Of a stretch of DNA of 60,000 bases, positions 34,598-46,178 are shown piece after piece (within the stretch, counting starts at the first letter, position 1; the number at the start of each line of letters is the position of its first letter). The stretch comes from Symbiodinium natans (lineage: Eukaryota > Sar > Dinophyceae > Suessiales > Symbiodiniaceae): contig CAJNDS010001502.1 in NCBI GenBank assembly GCA_905221605.1, positions 474,001-534,000 of the forward strand. The letters are read 5' to 3'. The notes below the pieces were generated by a model. That model was not told the origin of the DNA, searched no databases, and saw nothing but the letters and a program-made list of their open reading frames with translations. The position numbers were made by a program, and so were the translations under genes.

Positions 34598-35769
34598 CTG
34601 ATAAGCGTCGCAACAGCTATCCCATGGTCTAGCCTCACATGCTCAAAACCCAGACACAAGTCAGCCGCGGCACCTTACACGTGCCAGCGTGAAGGCTTGA
34701 GGGACTTGATCAGCTGCCGACATCAACTCCTACTGGAGTTCCTTCCTCCCAATCGTCAGTGCGCTCGTGCGCTCACGTCCCGCAACCCTTCACTTTAAGG
34801 ACCAGACGTGGCAACGCCAGGTGTGCCCAGTCTCGGGTAACGCATGTAATAAAAAAAGTCCGCCAGCAGCAGCAGCTCTTGCCCTAAACTACCGAAACTT
34901 GGTCTAGGGTTTAGGGTTTAGGGTGATGCAAACCTGGGGGAGGTGTGGGATCTCAACGGCTACCTCTGACAACCACTGTCCCGGGTGGGCCTTTATGCTA
35001 CGTTGCATGGGGAGCCCGCAGATCCTTCATTCCTTCAATGAGTTGTTCCTTTATTGGGGTCCTGTCCTCGTCTTTGCAGCCTGAAGGCATCTGCCAAAAA
35101 CACAAACTACAAACAAAGTACTGGCAGGAAGCAAAATACTTCCAATGACCCTAAACCCTAAACCCTAACCCTAAACCCTAAAGCCTATCGTGCCTGCGCT
35201 TGTCAGCGACAGTGCTTCTGCTGCTGCTTTATACGGCGTCGTTTTGAACGAAAGGATCGATGCTCAGGATTTGCGACTCACCCTCACCAGAACTCTCCCG
35301 CAGTGTCTCGAAATATTCCACCTCAGCTACCAGAAATGAGAGGTGACGAGACTTTGCAAGTCTTGTGTTAGGGATCGCCCATGTCAGTATGCATAGACGG
35401 GTCACCTCACCTGCAATCCCTGCAGTTCACCTTCACCCTGGTCCTACAGCCCATGGGCGCATTTCTGACCAGGCACGATCTTCTTGAAGTTTTCCTGTAG
35501 TACTTCCGCGTCGTGCAACCTTTGATGGAAGCCGCCACATATCCTCACGAACTTGTCGTCGGCGGATTCTCCTGCTGGAATACTCGGTGACCACACGCGG
35601 TACTACATTCTGCTATGTTTCGCTGCTTGAAAATAGCAGCATGATGTTGAAACAGGCTGTGTGATTGGTGCTTCTTGTGTTTTTTTATCTATATGCATCT
35701 TTCATAATTTTTTCTGTTGGTTCTTCTTTGTGGTTCTTTCTGTAGGGGGGAAGCCCACAAGTCGCCCAC

Positions 35770-35882
35770 ATGGTGGTTTCCGATGTTGGGTTACCTTATT
35801 GGGGGGGGTCCTTTTCGTTAGGGAATCCTACGATTTTGGGGGTCTATTTTCGGGGTCCCCTATTTTCGCAAACCCCTCAATA
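35770..35882. mobile_element. Family 1 inverted-repeat element
   Basis: Left end TGGTGGTTTCCGATG and right end CTATTTTCGCAAACCCCTCA; contains the shared internal words TCCTACGATTTTGGGGGTCTA. No exon was recognised next to it. Confidence 0.6.
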
Positions 35883-35994
35883 TGTATATCACTGTGTTTA
35901 CCCTTGTGTTTAGCACACAGTACGAGACGAAATTGCATTGCATTATGCAATGTCGTCGCAGCTGTCCATGATGTTGCAGTGCACGCATATTATT

Positions 35995-36082
35995 ACAATA
36001 CTTGTACATCATTCAAGAATTGCATACTACACTGTACAATACTTGTACATCATTCAAGAATTGCATACTACACTGTGCAATA
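35995..36082 (+). repeat. Tandem duplication of a 43-bp unit
   Basis: The unit beginning ACAATACTTGTACATCATTC occurs twice in a row with one base change near its end. Confidence 0.9.
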
Positions 36083-38930
36083 TATAGACTCAAAGCAGAA
36101 AGTCAAAGAACGGAAACCTCTAGTCTAGCATGACACATTATTCAAAGATGAAAACTCTACATGTGTATAAAATAAACATATATATATATACACATGCATA
36201 TATATATATATGTATATCCACATTTGGGTTGTTTGGATGTCAATTGGAAGGTACATGGGCTAAAAGTTGTTGCAGAGCTCCCGCCCTAACAAAACACAGA
36301 TCGGTACTTGTAGGAAGAAGCCCCCACCACCACCACCATCACCACCACCACGACGCACATGCCCCGAGAAAAAACTTTCGACTGTGTAGTCTAAGTCCCC
36401 GCCAGAAATTTGAAAAGCAGATAGCATTGCGATGTTCTGGCCAGCGTGAGCTCAGAATGAAACACACTAGCCAGCGCAGCCAGACAGTCTGTTCGTGTTT
36501 GGTCATCTGCCACTCCGAAACATACCAACACCTCAAACATGTAGGTTTTGGAGGGGGCACCATTCCATTAGCATCGCACCTCCAACATGATACGATGCTG
36601 AACGTACTCTGATTGGTGATGCGATAGACTAGGACACACCTATTGAGCACTCTTGGCTGAAGGGTCCTCGATGCCAGATTCTGCGAACGCTGGTCCTGAA
36701 ACTTTGCGGGTCTTGTAGCTTGGGCTTGGCCACGTGCCTCGAGCCCACACCTGCAAGGGCAGACCCGAGACTGGCAAGACAGAAACATGCAGAAACCATC
36801 AGGTCGTCGCTATGCAGGTGACAAGCACCGCCTGTGTGGATGCGCTGATCAAGTGCAGCTGCCACAAGCTCCTGCCATCAACAGCAGACATGACACACTG
36901 CGAAGTTTGTGCACACTTCGGGGACCCTTCAATCAGGAACCTGAGTATACCAGCTATGAAGGGGCACAGATTTCTAACCCCCAATGAAACCCGCGGCTCA
37001 CCCTAAACCCCAAACCCTATCAAGCCTCCGCGCGGGCAAGATGCAACCGAAGCTGTTCTTCGATTTGCCTTGAGCGCAGGGTCTGAGATATGCGGAGCTT
37101 TGATGTGGAAAGGAAGTTGCCAAAGGGTTGCCTCTAACTTAACTTGAGAACTACTCTCTGGTTGGGAACAATGCCTTCCCTAGTGATCTCAGCAACTTCT
37201 ACCTGGACAAGAGAGAGATGGAATGGAGGCTCGGTTGGAATTCAAGGATTGCGCGGGCCCAACCCTGTGCTTGTGCTTGCGACCTGAAGGGAAGGAGGAA
37301 CGAGACGGGGCTGTGATAAGGATGGGTGGGAGCTGTGTTTTCAGGTCCTGCAGAATAAACTGAACGCAAAAAAAGAAACGATGACTTCATCTAAATCCGT
37401 CACAGTTTCTGACACGGAGCACACGCCGGTCGGCAGAGAACAGCCATGACAGACAAGACACGAGTGCATAACACGCATACTGCCTGCGAAGTTTACCCTT
37501 GCATCTATTGCGCTGCCAGGTTTCTGGATAGCGTCCAGAGCAGGGCTGACGAAAGAGTGAGGCGCCGCATCGCCGAAGCTCGTCCTGGCGGGCGAGTAGT
37601 TGGGGAGCTTTTGCGGACTGGGAAGAGATGAGTTCACACATACGCAGGGGGGGGTGTGCTCTGCTTTTGTTCGGGCTGGACGATGCGGAAGGTGGCCGGC
37701 TTTGCTCAGAGCTCCGAGTAGCGTCTTCAATTTTAGCCCAAAGAATGCGCCAACTTGCTCCCAGCATGCCAGGGCACCTGAGCGAGTCGTCCGTGTGATG
37801 GTTTAGCAGCCGCCCATGCTCCGAGGTCTTGTCGCTGACGTGCCCGATCTTCGAGTCGGCCGCCTGTTGCAGAGCTTTCCTGTTGCTAACATTGCAAGTT
37901 GCCAGTCCTGCTGGCTGTACACTGTCCTGGGTTTTTGCTTTCCACGAGCTGGCGCAGAAGTTTGATGGCTTGAGCAGTCGCACAAGGCCTCTGTCTGGTA
38001 GCCCAACTTGTTGAACATCATGGTGTCTATGATTGCTCGCTGCTCCTGGCGAGGCAGGCAAAGCACCCCCCCCCCCGCCGATCCTTTGCAAATTTGGCAA
38101 CCTAAACTCTAAACCCTGAACCCTAAACCCTGACACTAAACCCTAAACCCTAAACCCTAAACGCAGGGTCAGGATGCAGCGCAGGGCTCCTGCAGCATCT
38201 CCGTGTGCTGGTCGAGGGTTGAGAGAACCTAGCCGGGGCAGGTGGAGCTGACGGCACTCCGTCACTTGACCAGTGAAGAGAACACTCCTCACCTCAGAAC
38301 CTCCTCCTACCCCCTAGTACTAGATACCGCAATTATAGTTGTATTCTAAAAAATTAGCGGGGTATTGAATTTCAGAGGCCGGGCCTATGCCTGGGTGTTT
38401 TCTTTGATGAAAAGGTCCGTCGGACTGTGAACTTTGGTGCTTTTTCGGAAGGTTGACGCAAAGAAGGTCAGCCGCGACACGTGTGGCAACGTATTAAGCC
38501 TACTGAGAAACACAGATCTAGCTACAAGTACAGGGGAGGTGCGGAGAGGAGGAAAGGGCAATTGGTGGGGGGGGATTGCCCAGTGCTGCTTGAGTAGCCC
38601 ATGTGCGTCGGCACGTGCATATTGCGCGGAGTCTGCTAATTTGGGGAAATGCGCCGCGGCATGCTGCAAATGGTTCTGCTGTCCAGCGCGTTGCGTTCTG
38701 CGGTCAGCACACAGACCCTGTGAGAGGCCTTCTGCCACTGTCGCGAGCTCGTGAGCAGGAATATTCAGAATATTCGGTGGGTCACGTTTCTGGACAGGGT
38801 GAGTCGGGTGAGCCTTTGAAGCTGGAGGGCAGCTCAAGCAGGAAACCGATTCAGCGATCTCTCGGGCGCCTTCCCCCGAGGCGCTCCCCAAAAGGCATGC
38901 GGGACTAACGCGAAGCCTCGAAATACGTCG

Positions 38931-39494
38931 CTACTTGGGGTTGTATAAAAACCCCGTTATAAATCTATTCATCCGTTCTAGGGTTATCGCTTTTTCTTGA
39001 TTATCGTTTTACAGGGTTTCGTGGAACAACGTACAACTTCATGCCTTAGAAGCGATAATTTCGTTGATTGTAGTACAAGCTTAGTACTGGAACCGCCGTC
39101 CCCGTGAGCCGGCTGGATTTTCATTGACTTGTAGTACAAGCTTAGTACTGGAACCGCCGCCCCCGTGAGCCGGCTGGATTTTCGTTGATTTGTAGTACAA
39201 GCTTAGTACTGGAACCGCAGTCCACGTGAGCCGGCTGGATTTTCATTGATTTGTAGTACAAGCTTAGTACTAGAACCGCCGTCCCCGTGAGCCGGCTGGA
39301 TTTTCGTTGATTTGCAGTACAAGCTTAGTACTGGTGTCGCCTGCCTGCCGCGATGCAGCAATCAGGCCGTTTTTTATAACGTTATCGTTTTTTCTTGATT
39401 ATCGTTTTACGAGTCAGGGGCACTGCCCCAAACGCTTAGGGCAACTCCTTTGATAATTGAATGCGCGGGGTTTATACAACCCCACTTGAAGTAG
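38931..39494. mobile_element. Terminal-inverted-repeat element with internal 61-bp tandem repeats
   Basis: The left end CTACTTGGGGTTGTATAAA and the reverse complement of the right end (39465-39494) share CTACTT and GGGGTTGTATAAA, with six extra bases between them at the right. Inside, a 30-base sequence containing TTCTTGATTATCGTTTTAC occurs as direct copies near 38984 and 39380, flanking the tandem repeats. There is no coding capacity, so it looks non-autonomous. It sits 3' of the channel's EF-hand exon. Confidence 0.7.
39070..39375. repeat. Five tandem copies of a 61-bp unit
   Basis: The core GTAGTACAAGCTTAGTACT begins at 39070, 39131, 39192, 39253 and 39314, exactly 61 bases apart. The core is nearly self-complementary (AGTAC..AAGCTT..GTACT). 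The rest of the unit (GAACCGCCGTCCCCGTGAGC and on) differs at only a few bases between copies; the fifth copy diverges after the core. Confidence 0.95.
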
Positions 39495-39570
39495 TCAGAT
39501 TCCGCCTGCAACACACTCCCTGCAAAATATGCAACGAGCGGAAGTCACAAGTAAGCTTTGAGGACCCCAC

Positions 39571-39971
39571 CTCCTGACGCAGAATCTTTCGAATCTCCAT
39601 CACGGAGTATCGCACGAGCGAGTGCATGATGATAGGCTCACGCTTGAAGAAATTCCCCAAGCTTGAACAAAACTCCAGGTACGACACCTCCCCTGAGGTA
39701 TCTTCGTCGAGCACATAGAAGATCGACTCTAGGTCGCTTCGCGTAATATCCATGACATCCATGAGCTTCTGAAAATCGCTGAGCCTGTCATATCCCTTCA
39801 ACAGCTCTTGGTAGGAAATCATGCCGTTCGCGTTGATGTCCATGCCCGCGCAGAGCATGACCAAGTCCTCCATGCTTTTGCTGCGCTCAACGTCCTTCTG
39901 GTGAACTTTTTTGGCATGGTCGTTTTCTCGAGCCTCTGCGGCCCTTTCGACGATGACCTGAGCTGCAATAG
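39571..39971 (-). CDS. EF-hand exon of the cation channel
   Basis: Starts after GTGCAG with CT completing a serine codon from the S6 exon, and ends RQE|GTGGGG. It contains a charged helix (VERAAEARENDHAKK), one EF-hand loop DINANGMISYQE and a second loop DEDTSGEVSYLE, with Asp/Asn/Glu at calcium-coordinating positions, then FFKREPIIMHSLVRYSVMEI. This arrangement right behind S6 is common in alveolate channels and suggests calcium control of gating. A transposable element with 61-bp repeats ends 77 bases downstream of the donor. Confidence 0.85.
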
Positions 39972-41564
39972 CTGCACAAGGGGAAGTTAAGGGGCAAAAG
40001 GAGGGACCCCTAAAAGGACCCTTAATCTTATTCCCCTATACAACCCCTGTATATACCTTATATCGTCCCTGTATACCTACGTAGGCCGAAAACAACCCCT
40101 AAATGACCCCTTAAGGTCCCTTAGAAATACAGCAGCGCAGGTGCCAAAGTTCAGCAGCTGCTAGCTGCTCGGGGCATCGACTTACAAAGGGTGTTTGTTT
40201 CTTTGGCATCTTTTGTTGCTCGACAATGTCGACTAGCTGACTAGCAGAGTCTGCGAGCCAAGTGCATAGGCCACAGAAGATTTGATTGCAATGGCAAAGA
40301 AATGGCACTGCAGAAAGGCATGGACGACCAAAGGGAAGCATGGGAAAGTTGAACTTCAGAGGACTCTCGTCATTCGTGAAGGAGCGAACACATTCAGGCA
40401 GGCTGTGCCACTGTTTTTTAGTACCCAATTGTGTCTCCGCGGTTTTGTTCCTCCAGGGTTTGCGAATCGTGTGTCAATCGAGTCTTGCGCCCAATGTGTT
40501 CCCAATCTTGTTCCCACAAAATGTTCTACTTGTGCTTCACGTTTTCTAACCGAGTTCCCAGGAGGGTTTCGAGTGTGGAGCTATGTTCCTGAGCACATCC
40601 ATCCTGAAAGCTGGAAATAATAAAGGGTAGTAAGGGGCGGTTATAAGGATGGCACTAGGGGAAGGGTGGGGGGGGAGGGGGGGGGGGGGAGGGGGGTGGA
40701 GGGGGGGGGAGGGGGGGGGAGGTGGGGGGGGGGGGGGGGGGGGGGGTGTGGGGTTGGAGGGGGGGGGGTGGAGGGGTGGGAGGGGGGGGGAGGGGGGGGG
40801 GAGGGGGGGGGAGGGGGGGAGGGGGGGGGAGGGGGTGTGAGGGGGGGGGTGGAGGGGGGGTGGGAGGGGGGGGGGAGGGGGTGCCTTGGACACTTAACGT
40901 CTATTCTGCGCGTGCTCTTTGTTTTCGACCTCTCTGGGATTGGGTTCTCGTTTGGCGCTTCAACGCGGAAGGCGTTCTTTCTGGCGAAAGAGGCCACGAA
41001 GAGGAGACGGCCAAGGGAGGACGGCGGGATGACGGAATGAATTTGACGGGAAGGGCCACGGGGAGACGACAACGGCCCAAGGGAAGGGGGGTGTCGGAAC
41101 ATTTTGCTTTTGGGAGGGGGGCCCATGCGATGGTGTCAGGTGGACGCACGGGTTCGGGAAACAAAGGATGCCGGAACCCTTCCTGGCCCTGCGCGCCCTC
41201 CCGCGCGCTCCGACGGCCTCCGAGTCACTCAGCGGCCCTCCGCGCGCCCTCCGCGCGCCCTCCGCGCGCCTCCGCGCGGGGCCCCTTCCGCGCGCCTCCG
41301 CGCTCCTCAGCGCTCCCTCCGCGCGCCCTTTTTTTCCACGCCCTCCGCGCGCCCTCCGCGCCCAGCTCAGGAAAAATGGCTGCTGAGGGTGAGGGTGGCA
41401 TGCGTCTATTCTGCGGGTGCGTTGCGTCTATCTGCGGAAGTGTTTCCTTTGTAAAAGTTATTGTTTACAAGGCACGCTACGTCGCAGGCATTAGCCTTTG
41501 AAGTGGTCCATCTTACAAGGCACGGGGGGAGGGGGGGGAGGGTGGGGGGGGGGGGGGGAGGGGG

Positions 41565-41602
<38 letters not shown>

Positions 41603-43398
41603 GCAGGGTCCTGTTGCAGCGGCCTCCAGGAGCCCAGTTGCACAGGACCCTAAGACATCCTTTGTTCCCCCACGCTTGAAGGTTCATGGGTAGCGATAAG
41701 TAGGGATAGAAGTATGGTCATTATTACTTTGTAAACCCACTTCGGGTACCTTTCACCCTACTTGGACAACCGATAACACCCTCCGAGTAAAAGCCCGAAA
41801 GCAAACCGACACTCGTACTGGCGCGTGCTGGCCTGAGCTCCTGGCAGCAAGAATTCAAGTTCATCAGCCCAACTGATATGGTCATCATGATGCCGAACAG
41901 GGACGATGGCCGACCAGGGTGAGCGCTCCTGCATCGTCTTCGGATGGACGGCCACACTGATCAAAGCTTTTTAGTTCCCTGACATCCCGCCTGGAGCCTT
42001 CACTCCTGTGCAAGAAGGAGCTTCACGCCGCAAGCTACATAAGCCCTTGTGTTCTTATGTATCATGGGTTCAGGGTAGTTACATGGTCCCTTATGGGACC
42101 TCGAGGAAGGGTACCCCTTGTATACCCCATGCCATGCCCCACCAAATTTAGGGGCCCAGACTTCAGACCCTTTAAGGGGGGTAAGGGAACACACAAGGGG
42201 CCCTATTGAAAGTACCCCTAGGCTGTGGCCAAGGATCCACCCAGTGGTATCGAGATGGCACCCAATGAGTCTCCGGCGACGATCTGCTGGAAGATCGTCA
42301 GGAAAGCGCAAAAGCTGCTGAGAAGCCCTTGGGGGCAGCGCTCGCACGCCGGGGGACGATCGATCTCGGTTCGTAATGGGATTGCAGCACCTTCACCGAG
42401 ATGGACCGCCACAAACCAGGATCATGATGACGAGCATGATGGCTCCAAAGACGATGGCTTCAGGGGCTGAGTTAAAGGCCGCCGATCAGCATGTACAGCT
42501 CTGGCACAGAGAGGAAGAAGACCGGACGGCTTTCCTCAGAAAACTTTGCAAGTCTGCATGCTGCCCCGGAAAAATTCCCGAAACTAAAGCAGCAAAACAA
42601 CATTATGGTTTGTGATATCTGTTTCGCAAGGATGAGGATCAGCACTCGAGCAATTCTTGATAGCCTTAGCAGGCTCAAGTTCACCGTGTCTGCCATGCCC
42701 GAGCTCTGCAGAATTCCAAGGAAGACGGTGGTTGGTGCGTCCACCCAATTCCCGGAGCTCACAGGAAACGACTTCGCTCCACGTAGATACGCGCCACAAC
42801 TCAGAAACGTAATGGCCTCGACATGCTAGAACATCCCAGATGGAAGATCTCCAACGGCCATCAGGCCAGCTCTAAAAGGGTTCAGGGTTAGGGCTTAGGG
42901 TTTAGGGGTTTAGGGTTGAAACTCTCAACCCTGCTAGGTCGATAATGCAGTGCCAGATTACAATGAAAAATATCTCGACGATGCCGGAGCCAAAGGAAAG
43001 GCGGAGCTGCGCGAAGGGCAGGCGAATAGTTGTCTTTGTAGAGGCGGGTAACAGGACGCGTCTGCGTCTGCCTGGCAAGTGCTGGACATTTTCAAGAAGC
43101 AGCCGGGCAGCCAGCTCTGACGCATCACACAAAACCCTAAGCCCCTAAACCCTAAACCCTAACCTTAAACTCTAAACCTTAAACCCTAACCCTGACTGAA
43201 CCCTAAAGAAAGACCGCAGCAGAGCCCTGCCTCAATCAGGATGATTCCGCAATTGAGCCTCGCTGGCGGGCGATGAGATTGATGTGCTACTGCAATGCGA
43301 GTCTCTTGGTGTACACCGGTCAAACATGAAGACAACTGGTCGCCAAGAAGCAGACAACCACGCCGATGCAGATCTCGAAGGTGTGGGAGTACAGCAGC
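39571..43398 (-). CDS. Voltage-gated cation channel with C-terminal EF hands
   Basis: A membrane channel of the voltage-gated cation type. Exons in order: 43344-43398 (S1, HTFEICIGVVVCFL), 43072-43116 (S2-like ELAARLLLENVQHLP), about 42640-42757 (S3-S4: NWVDAPTTVFLGIL, then LLRLSRIARVLILI with the S4 arginines), 42480-42534 (VPELYMLIG linker), 42417-42457 (S5, IVFGAIMLVIMIL), 42241-42340 (pore, LTIFQQIVAGDSLGAISIPL), 41849-41928 (S6, LFGIMMTISVGLMNLN) and 39571-39971 (VIVERAAEA after S6, then two EF hands). Several joints match in phase (S4-S5 linker to S5; S6 to the EF exon). A hydrophobic stretch near 42.95-43.01 kb (VEIFFIVIW) may be another segment. The window may show only one channel domain of a longer gene. 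The pore-to-S6 joint does not match, so an exon may be missing. Confidence 0.75.
40644..40886 (+). repeat. Long G-rich purine tract
   Basis: About 240 bases of almost only G with scattered A and a few T, including G runs over 20. A second run is at 41522-41600. Both lie in the channel intron between the S6 and EF-hand exons. Open frames here encode only Gly/Pro runs and are not genes. Confidence 0.97.
41195..41365. repeat. CCTCCGCGCG-type GC-rich repeat
   Basis: Repeated words CGCGCCCTC and CTCCGCGCG between the two G tracts; very CpG-rich compared with its surroundings. Confidence 0.8.
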
Positions 43399-44039
43399 CT
43401 GGCAAGTGCCATCGCCAAGACAAGAACAAAAGCAGACTATTTCACATGGATGCGCAGTTAGATGTTCTAAGGGTTTAGGGCCTCGGGGCGGGCCACTAGC
43501 TCAGATCCTGAACGAGGGAGCCAGCTTTCTTGAACATTGCAATAGCTCAGCTTGCTGCTTAGAAAACAAACATGCAAACTTCAGCTAGGCTAAGTGGATT
43601 CAGAAGCAGATCGTGCATCAGGGTTATAGTTGTTTCAACTATTTACTGAATTTAACTTTTAGCTGCTTCTTAGGAATTACGGTACCCAAAGATGAAGAAC
43701 CTTTCCCAAGAAGCCTAAGTAAACAATTGCAGGACAGCAGCGGGGCGAGTCGGATCCTGGTTCTGGACCAGATTGACCTGGCCGGACTCCTCGGCACAAC
43801 GTGCGGCTGAACTATCAATACGATTGATATTGTTATTTTTATGATACTTATTAATATCTTGTTTATGAGTACTCTTGATATTATTGATATTACTAATATA
43901 TATTTTGATTAATAGTAAGTGAAATCTACTGATCAAGCGCCTTGCGCTGACGACATCTGCTATCTTTCCCGGAAAGGCCAGATGCAGACGCAAGATCCGG
44001 CAACATCGGAAAGCAACGCATGACAGGATGCTGTGTGAG

Positions 44040-44190
44040 GGTCGAGTCGGAAAAAGGAGTTGAAAACGGGAAGGACCAAGTCAGAAAGCCAACAAGACCG
44101 AGTCGGAAAGCAGGAAGGGGGTGAGTCACAAAGCCGTGGGGGGGCGCGAGTCAGAAAGCAGGGGTAGTGAGTCAGAAAAGGGGTGGAGAA
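44040..44190 (+). repeat. Degenerate GAGTCRGAAAGC repeat
   Basis: At least six spaced copies of GAGTC(A/G)GAAA with G-rich spacers of uneven length. Confidence 0.7.
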
Positions 44191-44626
44191 CAAGGATAAG
44201 ACCATCAGCCCTCGACCGTTCAAGCTGCAGCCCTGAAGCGTCCGACCCTAAAGAAGCTCTCGTCCCCTTTCAACCCGGTTTAACACTAGCAATGATGCCG
44301 AACCCTCCATCGTGTCACAGTGGCCATACTTGACTCCGCATGCAACAGCATCACACACGAAGCTGAGCATTGCACCGCAGCAGTGCAGTATCGGTGGCGG
44401 GTGCATGCAGGTGCCATATCGTTTACACTTTGAATATCCAGAGCTGATGTCGATCCCAAACCGAATCTCCCTTCCGCCCACGCCACAACAACGACATCGA
44501 CAGAGATAGCGAGGACGACGAGGCCAAGCAACAGATGCAATGGATGCACATTGCAGGCAAAGGGTCGTCCAGCCACGGCTTTACGTCGACGAGTCCTCAA
44601 GCAATACTCTCTGGGATTGCACTCAA

Positions 44627-44669
44627 CTCTCTTCTTCTTCTTCTTCTTCTTCTTCTTCTTCTTCTTCTT

Positions 44670-44700
<31 letters not shown>

Positions 44701-44743
44701 TTCTCCTTCTCCTTCTCCTTCTCCTTCTCCTTCTCCTTCTCAC

Positions 44744-44785
<42 letters not shown>

Positions 44786-44788
44786 TCG
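44627..44788. repeat. Pyrimidine tract (TTC)n, (TCTCCT)n, (CT)n
   Basis: About 160 bases of uninterrupted or nearly uninterrupted pyrimidines in three blocks; Leu/Ser/Phe-run open frames across it are artefacts. Confidence 0.95.
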
Positions 44789-46071
44789 CTCACACGTGAG
44801 CCAGCCCCTAGCCACGTGGAACACCACATTCTCAGACATTTGCTGGGGCATGGACCATGCCGCAGATTTTGCAGCTCACGGAGGGTGTTATCAATGTGGG
44901 CCTTCTTGAGGCCTTGGGAACTCTTGCCAGGTCCCAGCATGAAATGCTTGCGCACAAAAACAGTGATCAGAAGCTCAGAGAACCCGAACTGAGGTAATCC
45001 TCCCTTTTTGCAGCCGGACTGAGGAAAATCCTCCCTAAACCCTAAACCCTAAACCCTCTGAGCCAGCAACCGTGGTTCTCCGTCACCTTGCCGTTGCTCG
45101 GCGAGATCAGGGCGTTCATTGGCGCAACTCTGCACTCTAGAAAGTTGTTTTGCGCCGCTCCTGCGTGATTGTACCTAGCTGGCTTGGTACGACACATGCC
45201 TGATCCATGTCTACGATTCCAGGAACTGCTCTCACCAAGTACATTCTCCTATGTCCATGCCGTGCCTGGCTACTGAAGAGACCACTGGATAAACGGCAGA
45301 GGGGAGGCACCACGTCATGCCATGAGGCAGCTGAAAGTCTAGGCACGTGAGACGAATCGTTACCCCCTACGCATTTCCGTGTCTGGAGCTGCTCCTTGGT
45401 CTCACTGCAAGCCGAGGCTTTCATGGGTTGGTCTCTTCTCTTCATCCTCTCTGCATCCTAGTGTCTCTTCAGCATGGTGACCTGGCGCTCCACCATAGCC
45501 ATACCTGCAATGGAAAGGCAGATCTGGCCGATGGCGTTCACGGATTCCACTCGTGCCAAGGTTCTGCCCTGCAGCTCAGCCACTCATCCCATCCCGCAGA
45601 GGCGCAGTTGGGATGTACCAGACATTCTTGTTCTCCTTATCTTCAGATCTTCGAGGCAACATTGGCAAGATTAGGAAGCTTGCTCGTCAATAGATTAGCA
45701 AGTGTGCTTGTCAGTTGTGAAACTATAGCGAAATATGCAGGCGTTCGGTCCCCTTCCGCGATCGTTTACGGCATCGCCCTGAGCTGGGAGTTTACGCAAA
45801 TAAGGGTGACCCTAATGTAGACCCCCAAAGAGTGGGATGCCCCTAATCACAAGGACGTAAACCCCCACCCAACATGTCCGAATTCTGCAGAGGCGCGGGC
45901 CGATCTCCGAGGAGTCGCCGGAACTCGTCCTTGGGAGTCCCGGCTTCGGGGCCGGGAGTTTAGGGTTTAGGGTTTAGGGTTTAGGGTTCAGGGTTTAGGG
46001 TTTGGGATTGAGGGTTTAGGGGCCAGGCTCTGAGTTCGGTGCAAAGGTTGAGGGTGGGGGCCTCGGGAATT

Positions 46072-46178
46072 TGGGCGTTTTCGGAAATAGGGGGGACCTA
46101 ACATAGAGCCCCAAATAGTAGGATTCCCTGGTGAAAAGGGACCCCGATAAGGCGCCCCCAATTTCGGAAACCCCCATT
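46072..46178. mobile_element. Family 1 inverted-repeat element
   Basis: Begins GGGCGTTTTCGGAAATAGGG and ends AATTTCGGAAACCCCCATTC; the middle contains CCCCAAATAGTAGGATTCCC, shared with the copy at 51.2 kb. A poorer copy lies at 45795-45871. Confidence 0.65.

Larger units (their letters stand above)
34900..38930. other. No gene firmly recognised
   Basis: Holds a family 1 element, a tandem duplication and AT microsatellites. Minus-strand pieces near 37.8-38.05 kb read like protein (AIIDTMMFNKLGYQTEA after an AG; ALQQAADSKIGHVSDKTSEH before a GT) but lie in different frames and could not be joined. They may be exons downstream of the channel. Confidence 0.4.

Noticed and set aside
36322-36353. 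Histidine-run open frame (CAC)n
   Set aside because: A short trinucleotide run with no supporting coding context on either strand.
37387-38136. A 249-codon minus-strand open frame
   Set aside because: Parts look protein-like, but in several frames at once and with no phase-matched splice joins, so it is mentioned only as an unresolved region.
39070-39375. A CRISPR-like array
   Set aside because: The 61-bp units are contiguous tandem copies with no unique spacers, and the genome is eukaryotic.
40546-41501. Open frames of 115-259 codons rich in proline or glycine
   Set aside because: They are translations of the G-rich tract on either strand, with no other protein features.
44535-44992. Open frames with long Leu, Ser, Phe or Arg runs
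   Set aside because: They come from the pyrimidine tract; all three frames are open for compositional reasons.
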